Origin: Nitrososphaeria archaeon
Lineage (GTDB): Archaea > Thermoproteota > Nitrososphaeria > Nitrososphaerales > JACAEJ01
Assembly: GCA_029775925.1 (NCBI GenBank)
Contig: JARVKB010000020.1
Location: forward strand, 1 to 33,870
Reading direction: 5' to 3'
DNA length: 33,870 bases
Under the pieces are notes generated by a model. It made no database searches. It was not told the origin of the DNA and saw only the letters and a list, made by a program, of their open reading frames with translations. Both the position numbers and the translations under genes were made by a program. Positions 8,161-17,897 of this stretch are shown here, one piece after another (position 1 is the first letter of the stretch; each line of letters opens with the position of its first letter).

Positions 8161-9447
8161 TTACCAGGTTTTAGGAGGGAGACGGGCAAGAGGCTTTGCC
8201 AAATGCCTTCTAGCTCTAGGAGGGACTTCATAAATGCCTAATTTTATACTTCTTGGAGCTTCTTCGATTATTACTGATTCCTTGGGAAGCTTTTGCTTGC
8301 AATTTTTACATATAAATCCTTTTTCTTTTCCTGCTGACTTCATTCTTCTTTTGCATAAAGGACATATAGGATTTAACTTTTTTAATATTTGGCTTAGCTT
8401 AACTACCTCTATCTTCTCAAGGTTTACTGTTAATGGTAGATTTGGTTTTGGCTTCACTCCTCCATAAACTCTAACGACATCTCCAATAGTTAAGCCCTTA
8501 ACAATTTCCCTAAACTTTCTTGTAGGCTCATAAGCAGCGCAATCGATCACACCGCTATCATCCTTTATTTTGAATATCACGTGCCCTCCAGCTATTATTC
8601 TTGGCTTCTCACAAACTTCTCCTTTTATTGCAAAAGAACGATAAGGCTTAACTTCAGAAATTTTTGCATATATTATGTGCTCATCCGTGGCTTGATTCGT
8701 TTTATATATTATCCATCTCTCTATAGGTTCAAGGGCTTTCACCATTTTATGGGCCATCTTAGCTATTGATGGATTTTCAGCTCTAATTCCATAGAGAATT
8801 GGGCAAGGGGTGTGAGGGGTTATCCTTATCTCGCCCGTACTAGGATCGATGTTATCAAATGTATTAGGATAAGTCATTTCATCCATCTTAAATACTGATT
8901 CCCTATCTATTCTTCTCTCTTTTCCTCTATTACTAGGTACTCTATAAGCTATCAACTCATAAGTAAAGTCTTGCTCTAATCTCTCACCAATGGCTGCTAA
9001 AGCTCCTATTATCCCTCTTCCTATCTTGAATTTATGATACTCAGCTCCTATCTTCTTTGCCAATTCTTCTGCTTCATCTATGCTTACTATATCTTGAATT
9101 ACTTTTCTTGAAAATAATTTTAATTCTTTAGGTATATTCTCACCTTCAAGAAAGACTACCCCTGGATTCGTAGTTTCATGGTCCAACTCAGCTAATTCTT
9201 CTACTGTTCTAATTACCATCTTCTTAATTCTATCAATTAAATCATCTTCAGCTTCAACTTCGATGGCAATAGCACAGTTCCCTCTTGTCTTCAAGATCCA
9301 ATTTGGATTCAGCCTTATCAATCGAGGATAATCAACGATCTTCGCGCCCATCTCGATAATCCTATCTACCACTACCGCACCAACATAAGTTGTACACATT
9401 CCATCTTTAGAATCTGTATCGTCAAAGCCTATTTGAATCCTTTTCAC
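8161..9447 (-). CDS. tiaS: tRNA(Ile2) 2-agmatinylcytidine synthetase TiaS
   Basis: TiaS attaches agmatine to C34 of the CAU-anticodon isoleucine tRNA so that it reads AUA. The 428-residue protein has the family layout. It starts with IGFDDTDSKDGMCTTYVG, followed by the RLNPNWILKTRGNCA segment and the catalytic central domain with GRGIIGALAAIG. A long middle part with HTPCPILYGIRAE, an OB-fold region (residues about 270-350) and a C-terminal zinc ribbon (CPLC...CKNC) complete it. It starts at ATG 9447. This archaeon-specific gene supports the archaeal assignment. Confidence 0.95.
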   Translation of the reverse strand: MKRIQIGFDDTDSKDGMCTTYVGAVVVDRIIEMGAKIVDYPRLIRLNPNWILKTRGNCAIAIEVEAEDDLIDRIKKMVIRTVEELAELDHETTNPGVVFLEGENIPKELKLFSRKVIQDIVSIDEAEELAKKIGAEYHKFKIGRGIIGALAAIGERLEQDFTYELIAYRVPSNRGKERRIDRESVFKMDEMTYPNTFDNIDPSTGEIRITPHTPCPILYGIRAENPSIAKMAHKMVKALEPIERWIIYKTNQATDEHIIYAKISEVKPYRSFAIKGEVCEKPRIIAGGHVIFKIKDDSGVIDCAAYEPTRKFREIVKGLTIGDVVRVYGGVKPKPNLPLTVNLEKIEVVKLSQILKKLNPICPLCKRRMKSAGKEKGFICKNCKQKLPKESVIIEEAPRSIKLGIYEVPPRARRHLAKPLARLPPKTW

Positions 9448-9742
9448 TATGAGAAAATATGAGTTATTAACTAAAATCTTTTTCTAAACTTACTAGATGA
9501 TGTTAAGAAATAATGCCCTTATGATTCTCTATAACTCCCCATTTTAATAGAAAGAAAAATTATCTTTCAAAGATCGTCTTCCTTTTCCCTTAATAGATCT
9601 ATATTTATCACTATGATAAAGTGTGAACCATTCTAGAGGAAAAGAAGATTTTTGCTATTGGATACTTCTAGTTGAGTTATTGACAAAAGATAATAGATTA
9701 TCATTTTTGAAAGAATAAAAAATTGTAGTAAGAGGGCTTACC
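9448..9742. other. Intergenic spacer, 295 bp
   Basis: AT-rich sequence between tiaS and the Lrp-type gene on the same strand. I see TATA-like stretches near its left end that could serve tiaS, but no open frame with a recognisable product and no clear RNA gene. Confidence 0.3.
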
Positions 9743-9976
9743 TTATGTTTCAACTACTATCATTGTTAGCGTCGATCTAACTTTATCTAGTCTCCTTATC
9801 TTCCATGTTATCGTTTCCTTTAGTTTCTCCATAGTGTCAGCTTCTATCTTCGCGACAATATCGTAAACACCATAAACCACATAAACCTCTTTAACATTCT
9901 CAATTTTCTTTAACCCTTTGACTAACTCCTCTTCTGCTCCGAGTTCTACGTTTATCAACACAAAGGCTGTTGGCAT
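9743..9976 (-). CDS. Stand-alone Lrp/AsnC ligand-binding (RAM) domain protein
   Basis: This 77-residue protein consists only of the effector-binding RAM domain of Lrp/AsnC regulators. It begins AFVLINVELGAEEEL, continues with VKEVYVVYGVYDIVAKIEAD (the conserved GxYDI core) and ends with the strand STLTMIVVE. The usual N-terminal helix-turn-helix is absent, so it cannot bind DNA alone. Such proteins form the same ring dimers and may bind amino acids or partner with full-length regulators. A TATA-like AAATTTATTAAG about 25 bases upstream suggests a near-leaderless transcript. Confidence 0.85.
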   Translation of the reverse strand: MPTAFVLINVELGAEEELVKGLKKIENVKEVYVVYGVYDIVAKIEADTMEKLKETITWKIRRLDKVRSTLTMIVVET

Positions 9977-10033
9977 ATGTATTCACTATAAACCCTACTT
10001 AATAAATTTTAATTCAATTCATGCGTGATTTTT

Positions 10034-10324
10034 GGGTGCGTGTCGGCCGTAGCCCTCCTTTTGTTTTAGGTGGGATTCAGCTTAGCGACCTACCCGGGTC
10101 TCGTGCAGAACTCATAGACCCTTTTCGGTCTTGCTCCGCGCGGGACAACCGTTTCACTCCTACCCAGGAACCTCAAGAATTCTATCATCGTATATCCTGG
10201 TTCGGATATCGTTTCTGTTTTGTTGCCAACCATCTCTGGTTGTGCCTTACGGCACCGCGCTTCTGCACGGAGAGAGGAGCTTCCTCAGGGCATAGCCCCG
10301 TAACCCACCCACCGACTCGCACCC
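10034..10324 (-). ncRNA. rnpB: RNase P RNA (archaeal, type A-like)
   Basis: Read on the minus strand, this 291-base RNA opens with GGGTGCGAGTCGG, which pairs with CCGACACGCACCC at the 3' end to close helix P1. Conserved elements follow in order: CTGAGGAAGCTCC (CR-I), ACAGAAACGATA, GTGAAACGG, the GCGCGGAGCAAGACC segment, TGAGTTCTGCACGA, GCTGAATCCC, and ACAAAAGGAGGGCTAC (CR-V). The full length suggests an ancestral type A fold rather than the shortened type T. It processes tRNA 5' ends with protein partners. A plus-strand open frame over it is an artefact. Confidence 0.9.
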
Positions 10325-10344
10325 TTTTTAATTGGGAAACCTTT

Positions 10345-10362
10345 TTGTATTAATTTTTCGAT
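10345..10362 (-). promoter_or_regulatory. TATA-like promoter of RNase P RNA
   Basis: On the minus strand CGAAAAATTAATA is centred about 28 bases before the RNA's first base at 10324, the usual archaeal TATA-to-start spacing. Confidence 0.45.
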
Positions 10363-10439
10363 TATCTCTTAAATTCTTGGTTTTTAATCTTATTTGTTAT
10401 ACTTGAAAGATTATCAGATGATTTAATACCATCGCCCAA

Positions 10440-10571
10440 TTATGGCCATTGATAAATGATTCGACCACACTTATCGCATCGATACATCGGTATTGCCTTC
10501 TCATCGTCATTTTCACAATATGGTTTTAGCTCGCCACCGCACAAACATTTGAGTATAGTTAGAGTGGACAT
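10440..10571 (-). CDS. Small zinc-ribbon protein, 43 residues
   Basis: A short minus-strand frame starting at ATG 10571. It has cysteines at 9, 11, 19, 32 and 35 (KCLCGGEL, PYCEN, RCDKCGRI), a C-x-C-G plus C-x2-C-G arrangement expected of a zinc ribbon. It ends IIYQWP. No name is recognised. It lies just upstream of the RNase P RNA on the same strand, separated by about 115 bases including that gene's own promoter. Zinc binding is inferred from the cysteine spacing; partners such as RNA or a polymerase are possible but not shown. Confidence 0.6.
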   Translation of the reverse strand: MSTLTILKCLCGGELKPYCENDDEKAIPMYRCDKCGRIIYQWP

Positions 10572-10685
10572 TTAAATTAGAGCATACTAACTAATATTTA
10601 TAAGATTAGGTTTTAGTATAAATTATATTCGACAATTAAATAAAAAAGTTTATTTTGTGTTTCTTCTTAAATATTGCCCAAAGTT

Positions 10686-11231
10686 TTACCCATGAATTCC
10701 AAAGTATTCTTTTTCTATTCTATAAATATCTTCAGGACTTTTAGAAAGCCTATACTCCTCAAGAAGGTTCTTATTTAATTCTAAGAAATTCAGCCCCCAT
10801 TTAAATACGGATATTAACCTTTTACTTTCTTCAACATAATCAGCAATGTAAAGCGCAGATGCAAGGGCTTCGGCCGAGCTTAACATAGAAATTTTACCAT
10901 AATTTATAGGATTAGTAGCAATCAATAAAGGAAGCCTTCTATTTAAGCCCTTAAATCTCTTTGAAAATATCTCATCTACTTTCTTCCATGAACAATCTAT
11001 AGAAACAAGACCGAAGCCTAAATAAATCTTATCTTGAGGTGAAAAGATGCTCGATGCTTTAGGATTTAGGGTTATACCATTTTTAGGGATTTTGCTCTTT
11101 TGAAAGATAGGTTGAGCCAATCCTAAGCGACAAAGCTTCGCTGCAGTACATTTCTTTTGGTCGTCTTGTCTCATTTGGTAAATATAGATTTTTGGCTTAT
11201 GAATCAGAGAAGTTTTTTCTGATTTATTCAC
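10686..11231 (-). CDS. tsr3: Tsr3, 16S rRNA aminocarboxypropyltransferase
   Basis: Tsr3 (DUF367) adds the aminocarboxypropyl group of S-adenosylmethionine to a methylated pseudouridine in small-subunit rRNA. The 181-residue protein shows the family blocks CTAAKLCRLG, the LNPKA..IFSPQD segment, VSIDCSWKKV, RLPLLIATNPINYG and SSAEALASALYI. The LIATNPINYG and SSAEA blocks belong to the cofactor pocket. Its ATG overlaps the end of the PEP synthase gene by four bases, so the two are co-transcribed and translationally coupled. The pairing of an rRNA modifier with a gluconeogenic enzyme has no obvious functional reason. Confidence 0.92.
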   Translation of the reverse strand: MNKSEKTSLIHKPKIYIYQMRQDDQKKCTAAKLCRLGLAQPIFQKSKIPKNGITLNPKASSIFSPQDKIYLGFGLVSIDCSWKKVDEIFSKRFKGLNRRLPLLIATNPINYGKISMLSSAEALASALYIADYVEESKRLISVFKWGLNFLELNKNLLEEYRLSKSPEDIYRIEKEYFGIHG

Positions 11232-13606
11232 TTTTCAACCTTTCTTAAGCCTTCTAACAATATTTTCTGCTCTACACTTGCAACGAGCTTTCTTGTTTGA
11301 ACAACAACATCTGGATTAACACTAACACTATCGATACCAAGTCTAACTATTGCTTCTGTGAAGTCTTCATACACTGAAGGTGCCTGTCCACAAATCGATA
11401 CAGTCACCTTGGATTCATGAGCAACCTTTATCAAATGCTCGATGGCCCTTAATATTGCTGGATCGCGCTCATCAAAATATCTACTATCTAAGGTAGGTAA
11501 GATTTGACTATCTCGATCAGTTCCAAGGATAAGCTGAGTCAAATCGTTGCTACCAATGCTAAAACCATCACAAAGCTTACTGAATTCATCTGCCATGAAT
11601 ATTATCGATGGGACTTCGGCCATAAGCCAGACTTTAAAGTCTCTTCCTCTCATTAATCCTTCTTCTCTCAATATTGCTAAACATTTTTCGACTTCCCATG
11701 TTGTTCGTACAAAAGGTAGCATCACCCAAACATTCTTCAAGCCCCATTCATCACGGCACTTCTTTATCGCTCTACATTCAAGCCTAAAAGCCTTCTCATA
11801 TTGAGGGCTAATATATCTACTGACTCCTCTCCATCCAAGCATTGGATTATCCTCTTTCGGCTCATATTTTTCTCCTCCTTTTAACTGGGCATATTCATTT
11901 GTCTTAAAGTCTGAAAATCGGACTACGACTGGTCTTGGTTGTATAGTTCTGGCTACCCTCGCCACTCCTTCCGCCATCTTGTCGATGAACTTTGATTCTT
12001 GATTACTCTCAATCAAGTAAAGGGGATGTTCTCCTATATATGTTGTCATTATGAACTCAATTCTCATTAGACCTATCCCATCAAAAGGAAGATGAGCGTA
12101 ATCTTCTATCTTCTCAGGAACTCCTAGGTTCATGTAAATCTTAGTTGCTGTAACCAAAACTTGTTCAGAAGGAACGGGCATTGCTAAAGATGTCTTCTCA
12201 ATAGGTCTCCTTAACTCTTCTACAACTCCTTCATAAACAACACCTGTCCTAGCATCTACTGTATAATAGTTTCCATTAACTAGAACCTTAGTAGCATTCC
12301 CAGTCCCTACTATACAAGGGATGCCAAGCTCTCTGCTCACTATTGCTGCATGGCATGTCATACCTCCTTCATCTGTAATTATAGCACCTGCGATTCTCAT
12401 ATAAGGTGCCCAATCTGGGTTCGTCATTCTTGTGACAAGAATGTCTCCTTGCTTCATAAGCTTGGCAGCTTCTTCTGATGAGATTATTACTTTTGCTTGA
12501 CCTATATGAAAACCTGGGCTTGCTGGCAATCCCTTAAGAGCAACTACCCTCTCCGTAGTCTTAGTCTGAATCACTGATACTTTTGAATTTAAAAGCATTG
12601 GTGCTTTACTACTCCAAACAGTCTCGGGCCTTGACTGAACTATAAAGATGTTTTTTGGAGATGGCAAATCATTGTCTATTGCAAATTCTATATCTTGAGC
12701 CTTTCCATAATGCTCCTCTATCTTTTTGGCAAGTTCTGCCAATTTAAGAACTTCTTCATCTGTAAGAGAAGGAACATCTTGCTTTTCAGCAGGTACTGTT
12801 AGATGAACAGTCTTCCCTTCCTCATCCCTTGTGTAAAATATAGTTTTATGATTTATTTCTTTCTCAACTATCTTCATTGTATCTTTATCCACAACAAAAC
12901 GATCAGGGATTATAGAGCCAGATACTAAACTTTCTCCCAAACCCCATGTAGATTCGATGACGATTTTCGATCTATCTCCTGTCACAGGATGAATTGTGAA
13001 TATGACTCCTGCTGCTTTTGCATTTACCATCTTCTGAATACCAACACTTATCAAGACCTTATCATGAGGGAAACCTTTCTCATCTCTATAAAATATCGCT
13101 CTTGGTGTAAAAAGACTCGCCCAACATTTTTTAAGATAATAAATCAAATTATCAAAACCCTTGACATTCAAGTAAGTTTCCTGTTGACCTGCAAAAGAAG
13201 CATCGATCAGATCCTCAGCTGTAGCGGATGAACGTACAGCCACGTAAGCATCTAAAATACCTATATTATCACATAGTCTCTTATAGGCTTCCTTTACAGC
13301 CTTTAATACGTCTTTAGGAACTTGCTCAGCTTCTATTAATTCTCTTATCTTCCTAGAAGCTTCCTCATATTGTTGAGGATTTTTCTTTTCCTTAATGCTT
13401 TCTTTAATTATAGCGTAGATTTTATTTGATAAACCTGTCTCTTCTAAAAACCTTTTATAAGCGTAAGAAGTTACAGCGAATCCGGGAGGTACAGGAAAAC
13501 CTGCCTTTAACATTTCTCCTAGGTTGGCGTTTTTACCGCCAACTAAATGAACATCATCTTTACTCAACTTTTCAAATTCAATGACTAATTTATTTGTAAC
13601 TAACAT
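11228..13606 (-). CDS. ppsA: Phosphoenolpyruvate synthase
   Basis: This enzyme converts pyruvate plus ATP to PEP, AMP and phosphate for gluconeogenesis. The 792-residue protein has three domains. The N-terminal ATP-grasp part starts KDDVHLVGGKNANLGEM and has AVRSSATAEDL and FAGQQETYLN. The swivelling phospho-histidine domain contains GGMTCHAAIVSRELG, whose His carries the phosphate. The C-terminal PEP-binding barrel has GIGLMRIEF, IGSNDLTQL, DRDS and VSICGQAPS. Length matches the family. The start at ATG 13606 follows an AT-rich promoter stretch. tsr3 overlaps its end by four bases. Confidence 0.97.
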   Translation of the reverse strand: MLVTNKLVIEFEKLSKDDVHLVGGKNANLGEMLKAGFPVPPGFAVTSYAYKRFLEETGLSNKIYAIIKESIKEKKNPQQYEEASRKIRELIEAEQVPKDVLKAVKEAYKRLCDNIGILDAYVAVRSSATAEDLIDASFAGQQETYLNVKGFDNLIYYLKKCWASLFTPRAIFYRDEKGFPHDKVLISVGIQKMVNAKAAGVIFTIHPVTGDRSKIVIESTWGLGESLVSGSIIPDRFVVDKDTMKIVEKEINHKTIFYTRDEEGKTVHLTVPAEKQDVPSLTDEEVLKLAELAKKIEEHYGKAQDIEFAIDNDLPSPKNIFIVQSRPETVWSSKAPMLLNSKVSVIQTKTTERVVALKGLPASPGFHIGQAKVIISSEEAAKLMKQGDILVTRMTNPDWAPYMRIAGAIITDEGGMTCHAAIVSRELGIPCIVGTGNATKVLVNGNYYTVDARTGVVYEGVVEELRRPIEKTSLAMPVPSEQVLVTATKIYMNLGVPEKIEDYAHLPFDGIGLMRIEFIMTTYIGEHPLYLIESNQESKFIDKMAEGVARVARTIQPRPVVVRFSDFKTNEYAQLKGGEKYEPKEDNPMLGWRGVSRYISPQYEKAFRLECRAIKKCRDEWGLKNVWVMLPFVRTTWEVEKCLAILREEGLMRGRDFKVWLMAEVPSIIFMADEFSKLCDGFSIGSNDLTQLILGTDRDSQILPTLDSRYFDERDPAILRAIEHLIKVAHESKVTVSICGQAPSVYEDFTEAIVRLGIDSVSVNPDVVVQTRKLVASVEQKILLEGLRKVEK

Positions 13607-13710
13607 AGCTTATAACCTTATCATGAATTTTTTCACTAAATAAATATATATGTTATTATTTTATTGATCTCTCATCTGTAAATTTGTCAGGTCGAAGAGT
13701 TATTGAAAAG

Positions 13711-13753
13711 GTCTTTTATACCTTATTTAGAAACGATTTAATGGTGGAGGTGA
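13711..13753 (+). promoter_or_regulatory. Promoter and ribosome-binding site of the UPF0047 gene
   Basis: The TATA-like CTTTTATACC (13713-13722) predicts a start near 13741-13744. The purine stretch GGAGGTGA (13746-13753) is a perfect archaeal ribosome-binding site six bases before the ATT at 13760. An ATG at 13741 opens a seven-codon frame that ends in TAA. Confidence 0.5.
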
Positions 13754-13759
13754 AAGTTA

Positions 13760-14170
13760 ATTAAAGTTTTTTTTGATGAAATCGAAATCACAACAAAGAG
13801 TAGAACAGAATTGATAGATATAAGTAGTTATGTTGAAGATCATATAAGAAAAAGCAAGATAAAGAATGGCTTTTGTTTGATATATGCTTTACATTCAACT
13901 GTTGCAATAATAATAAACGAACATGAGGCAGGCTTAATGCAGGATATAATAAACAAAGTAGAAAAGGATTTTCCTAAAGGTGCAGGATGGCTCCATGATA
14001 GAATAGATGATAATGCAGATGCTCATTTAGCATCTGCATTCATTGGACCGTCAAGAGTATTTCCAGTTAAGGATGGGAGATTGATTAGAGGAACATGGCA
14101 GAACGTTTTCCTATTAGAACTCGATGGACCGAGAAAGAGAAAGATAATTTTAGAAACATTAGGTGAATAA
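13760..14170 (+). CDS. UPF0047 (YjbQ-like) protein, probable ATT start
   Basis: YjbQ-like proteins of about 135 residues form a compact fold; some members have weak thiamine-phosphate synthase activity. The conserved N-terminus (KVFFDEIEITTKSRTELIDI) lies upstream of the first ordinary start codon (TTG 13811). Without it the first strands would be lost. The frame opens at 13754, and ATT at 13760 follows GGAGGTGA by six bases, giving 136 residues. Other family marks are LHSTVAIIINEHEAGL, a histidine in WLHDRIDDNADAHL, and RGTWQNVFLLELDGPR. The alternative is a one-base sequence error that would join the ATG at 13741 to this frame. Confidence 0.85.
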   Translation: MKVFFDEIEITTKSRTELIDISSYVEDHIRKSKIKNGFCLIYALHSTVAIIINEHEAGLMQDIINKVEKDFPKGAGWLHDRIDDNADAHLASAFIGPSRVFPVKDGRLIRGTWQNVFLLELDGPRKRKIILETLGE

Positions 14171-14300
14171 ACATAGCCATGATCTCCTTACTCTCGTTAA
14201 TTTGATGAGCGAAAAGTTAATATTTTGTTTTTATAATCTTAATTTTGGATTAATATTTCATTAAAATTTTTAATATTAAAATTTAAGGAGGCTTATCGAT

Positions 14301-14870
14301 ATGAGCAAATCAATAGCAGAGGGTGAATCAGTGGAGGAAGCCAAATCTATTGAAAAATCTTTAGAAAGTGAGTTAAACGAACTAAGGAAAGCATTAAAGG
14401 AAGAACATGAAAGAGCAGAAGATTATTTGAATAAATTAAAGTATTTACAAGCAGATTTTGAAAATTTTCAAAAAAGAGTGAATAAAGAGATGCTTGATTT
14501 GGTGAAGTATGGAAATGAGAGGTTGATGGTAAAATTGTTAAATATTATTGATGATCTTGAGAGAAGTATTAAATTCAGTAAGGAATCAGATAACAAAGAA
14601 TCGTTAATAGAAGGAGTTGAGATGGTCTTGAAGAACTTGAAGGAAATTCTTAAGAAAGAAGGTTTAGAGGAAATAGAAGCTGTTGGAAAGAACTTCGACC
14701 CTAATTTACATGAAGCTGTAGCCCGTGTTCAGACCGACAACTATCCTACCAATACAGTAATAGAAGAGATAAGGAAAGGTTATCTTCTAAACGGGAAGTT
14801 GATAAGACCGAGCATGGTCAAGGTTGCCTTAAACTTAAATGAGAAAGGTGATAATCATGAGCAACGATAA
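14301..14870 (+). CDS. grpE: GrpE nucleotide exchange factor
   Basis: GrpE releases ADP from DnaK in the Hsp70 cycle. The 189-residue protein has a long charged coiled-coil N-terminal half (residues about 10-90), with [19 protein letters not shown] as the family helix. The C-terminal beta domain has the signature [12 protein letters not shown] and ends [14 protein letters not shown]. The ribosome-binding site AAGGAGG lies ten bases before ATG 14301, and a TATA-like stretch precedes it. It is the first gene of grpE-dnaK-dnaJ and overlaps dnaK by 14 bases. This operon is patchy in archaea and thought to come from bacteria. Confidence 0.95.
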   Translation: MSKSIAEGESVEEAKSIEKSLESELNELRKALKEEHERAEDYLNKLKYLQADFENFQKRVNKEMLDLVKYGNERLMVKLLNIIDDLERSIKFSKESDNKESLIEGVEMVLKNLKEILKKEGLEEIEAVGKNFDPNLHEAVARVQTDNYPTNTVIEEIRKGYLLNGKLIRPSMVKVALNLNEKGDNHEQR

Positions 14871-16716
14871 GGAAAAGATAATAGGAATAGATTTAGGGAC
14901 AACGAATTCAGCAGCAGCCGTAATGGAAGCAGGAAGACCAATAGTCATACCGAGTGCTGAAGGTCCTACAGTAGCAGGAAAGATGTTCCCATCAGTTGTC
15001 GCATTCACAAAGGATGGACAACTCTTAGTTGGTGAACCAGCCAAGAGACAAGCCTTGACGAACCCTGAAGGCACAATATTTGAGATAAAAAGGAAGATGG
15101 GAACCGACTATAAGGTTCGTGTTTATGGTAAAGAATTTACTCCACAACAAATCTCAGCCTTTATCCTACAAAAGATAAAAAGAGATGCTGAGACTTACCT
15201 TGGGAGAAAAATTACCAAAGCTGTCATAACCGTTCCTGCTCATTTCAATGATAATCAAAGGCAGGCTACAAAAGATGCCGGAACAATAGCTGGATTGGAT
15301 GTTGTTAGAATAATAAATGAACCTACGGCAGCCTGTTTAGCTTATGGTCTAGATAAGCTTGAAAAAGAAATGAGAATAATGGTCTTTAGCTTTGGTGGAG
15401 GGACCCATGACGTAACCATTATGGAATTTGGCGGAGGCGTCTTTCAAGTAATAGCTACAAGTGGAGACACCCAGACCGGAGGGGCTGATATAGATTATGC
15501 TATCGTTAATCATCTCGTAGAGGAGTTCAAGAGACAGACAGGCATAGATTTGAGAAACGATAAGACGGCCATGGCTAGATTAAAAGAAGCTAGTGAAAAG
15601 GCTAAGATCGAACTCTCGACTCTTCTCACAACCGATATAGACTTGCCTTTTATAGCTATGGATAAAGATGGCCCAAAACATCTTCATTATACTTTGACTA
15701 GAGCGAAGTTAGAAGAATTGGCTCTGCCTATAGTTAAAAGAACAGAGGATACTATAACAAGAGTGTTGGAAGACGCAAAACTCACACCAAAGGATATAGA
15801 TAAAGTAATACTTATAGGAGGGCAAACAAGAATGCCTCTTGTTAGAAAATTCATTGAAGAAGTTGTCGGTAAACCTCCTGAAGTAGGAGTAGATCCTATG
15901 GAGTGTGTTGCTATAGGAGCAGCTATTCAAGGTGCCATTATAGCTGGCGAGGTTAAAGATATTCTCCTACTTGATGTTACACCTTTATCGCTAGGTGTAG
16001 AAACTCTTGGCGGTATATTCACAAAGATCATCGAGAGGAACACTACAATACCTACAAGGAGAAGCCAGATCTTCACAACTGCTGCAGATTTCCAGACTAC
16101 CGTTACCATTCATGTGCTACAGGGAGAGAGACCTATGGCTAGTGATAACGTATCTTTAGGAATGTTCAACTTGACAGGGATTCCACCAGCACCAAGAGGC
16201 GTCCCTCAAATAGAAGTCACATTCGATATAGATGTGAATGGGATATTGAATGTTACGGCAAAAGATCTAGCTACAGGAAAGGAAGCTAAGATTACTATAA
16301 CCAACCCGAAGAAGCTATCACAAGATGAGATAAAACGTATGATCGAGGAGGCTGAAAAGTTCGCTGAACAAGATAGGAAGAAGAAAGAGGAGGCTGAACT
16401 TCGAAACTTTGCAGATAACTTGATTTATACAGCTGATAAAACAAAGTCAGATCTTAAAGAGAAACTCAGCCAAGATCAGATCGAGAGAATAGACAAAGCA
16501 ATTAGTGAGTTGAAAGATGCTCTTAACGGAAAAGATGTAGACAAAATAAAAGCGAAGAATGAACAACTATCGAAGGTTTTACAAGAGATAGGAGCCATGG
16601 TCTATCAAAGAGCAGCCCAGCAAACTCAAAAACAAGAAGAAACTGAGCAAAAAAAGAATGAGAAGAAGGATAAGGTAATAGATGCTGATTACGAAGTCGT
16701 AGACGATAAGAAGTAA
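14857..16716 (+). CDS. dnaK: DnaK (Hsp70) chaperone with altered phosphate-2 motif
   Basis: This ATP-driven chaperone has 619 residues from ATG 14857, which follows AAAGGTGAT; an upstream in-frame ATG at 14839 is less likely. [10 protein letters not shown] (phosphate 1), [21 protein letters not shown] and [10 protein letters not shown] are normal. The substrate domain and lid follow, ending [13 protein letters not shown] like bacterial DnaK. The phosphate-2 motif, normally DLGGGTFD, reads SFGGGTHD: Ser178 replaces the first Asp, which coordinates the Mg-water network, and His184 replaces Phe. The DTHLGGEDFD loop reads [10 protein letters not shown]. ATPase kinetics may differ. DnaJ follows 25 bases downstream. 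Confidence 0.95.
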   Translation: MSNDKEKIIGIDLGTTNSAAAVMEAGRPIVIPSAEGPTVAGKMFPSVVAFTKDGQLLVGEPAKRQALTNPEGTIFEIKRKMGTDYKVRVYGKEFTPQQISAFILQKIKRDAETYLGRKITKAVITVPAHFNDNQRQATKDAGTIAGLDVVRIINEPTAACLAYGLDKLEKEMRIMVFSFGGGTHDVTIMEFGGGVFQVIATSGDTQTGGADIDYAIVNHLVEEFKRQTGIDLRNDKTAMARLKEASEKAKIELSTLLTTDIDLPFIAMDKDGPKHLHYTLTRAKLEELALPIVKRTEDTITRVLEDAKLTPKDIDKVILIGGQTRMPLVRKFIEEVVGKPPEVGVDPMECVAIGAAIQGAIIAGEVKDILLLDVTPLSLGVETLGGIFTKIIERNTTIPTRRSQIFTTAADFQTTVTIHVLQGERPMASDNVSLGMFNLTGIPPAPRGVPQIEVTFDIDVNGILNVTAKDLATGKEAKITITNPKKLSQDEIKRMIEEAEKFAEQDRKKKEEAELRNFADNLIYTADKTKSDLKEKLSQDQIERIDKAISELKDALNGKDVDKIKAKNEQLSKVLQEIGAMVYQRAAQQTQKQEETEQKKNEKKDKVIDADYEVVDDKK

Positions 16717-16741
16717 ATCCATTTACCAATATTGATCTTTT

Positions 16742-17839
16742 ATGTATAGCAATAAAAAGGACTACTATGAAGTCTTAGGTGTGCCGAGAAATGCTACACA
16801 GGAAGAGATAAAAAATGCCTATCGTAAATTAGCTTTACAATACCATCCAGATAGGAATAAATCTCCTGATGCTGAAGAGAAGTTCAAGGAGATATCAGAA
16901 GCTTACGCTGTACTATCAGATGAGGAGAAAAGAAGACAATATGACATGTTCGGTCATGCAGGCATAGATGGCAGGTACACAAGGGAGGATATATTTAGAG
17001 GTGTTGATTTCGATGAGATCTTTAGAGATTTGGGATTTAGTTTTGGTGGTTTTGATAGCATATTTGATTGGTTCTTTGGAAGACATGAGCACGAACCTGA
17101 GAAAGGATATGATTTAAGATACGACCTCGAGATAAGTCTAGAAGAAGCTTTTAAAGGTGTAAAGACCGAGATAGAAATTCCTCGCAATGAAAAATGTGAA
17201 GTTTGTAAAGGAACAGGAGCAAGACCAGGGACAGAGCCAAAAATATGCCCAAAGTGTCATGGTACAGGGCAAATACAATACACTCGAACATCAGGGTTCG
17301 CAAGATTCGTTCAGATAACAACTTGTGATAGATGTAATGGTAAGAAAACCATAATAGAGAATCCATGTAAAGTATGCCATGGTAGTGGAATAGTCAAACG
17401 CTATAGGAAGATAAGAATAGAAGTTCCTCCTGGTGTTGATACAGGCTATAGTCTAAGATTAAGAGGGGAAGGGGAAGTGAATATTAAAGGAGGAAAACCT
17501 GGCGATTTATATGTAGTCATAAACGTTAAACCCCATAAGTTATTTAAAAGAGATGGTGACGATATATTCTACGATGCCTATATAGGATTCACTCAAGCAG
17601 CTTTAGGCTCAGAAATAGAAGTCCCAACAATAGATGGGATTGCTAGACTGAAGATACCTCCAGGCACTCAAAGCGGGACTGTATTCAGACTAAAGGGTAA
17701 GGGAATGCCAAGAGTTAGAGGTTTTGGCAGAGGAGATGAATTAGTTAGAGTTATAGTGAGAATTCCAACAAATTTGACAGATAGGCAGAGAAAACTTCTT
17801 TTGGAATTGGCTAAAGAACTTGGAGAGGAGATCAGATGA
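16742..17839 (+). CDS. dnaJ: DnaJ (Hsp40) co-chaperone
   Basis: DnaJ stimulates DnaK ATPase and delivers substrates. The 365-residue type I protein has an N-terminal J domain with YHPDRN (HPD at 35-37), a short Gly/Phe linker and a zinc domain. The zinc domain has four cysteine repeats: [24 protein letters not shown] and CKVCHGSG. The third lacks the usual final glycines but keeps both cysteines. The C-terminal peptide-binding domains contain [17 protein letters not shown] and [19 protein letters not shown]. It starts at ATG 16742 without a clear ribosome-binding site and closes the grpE-dnaK-dnaJ operon. Confidence 0.96.
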   Translation: MYSNKKDYYEVLGVPRNATQEEIKNAYRKLALQYHPDRNKSPDAEEKFKEISEAYAVLSDEEKRRQYDMFGHAGIDGRYTREDIFRGVDFDEIFRDLGFSFGGFDSIFDWFFGRHEHEPEKGYDLRYDLEISLEEAFKGVKTEIEIPRNEKCEVCKGTGARPGTEPKICPKCHGTGQIQYTRTSGFARFVQITTCDRCNGKKTIIENPCKVCHGSGIVKRYRKIRIEVPPGVDTGYSLRLRGEGEVNIKGGKPGDLYVVINVKPHKLFKRDGDDIFYDAYIGFTQAALGSEIEVPTIDGIARLKIPPGTQSGTVFRLKGKGMPRVRGFGRGDELVRVIVRIPTNLTDRQRKLLLELAKELGEEIR

Positions 17840-17897
17840 GAAACATTATATCTATTCTTAGCGAAAAGTTTACATTTTAAAAAATAAATGGGTTTTT

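Noticed and set aside
10021-10353. 110-codon plus-strand frame
   Set aside because: It is antisense to the RNase P RNA, whose conserved elements explain the sequence.
14200-14240. C/D box-like TTGATGAG before grpE
   Set aside because: No matching D and D' boxes at suitable spacing.
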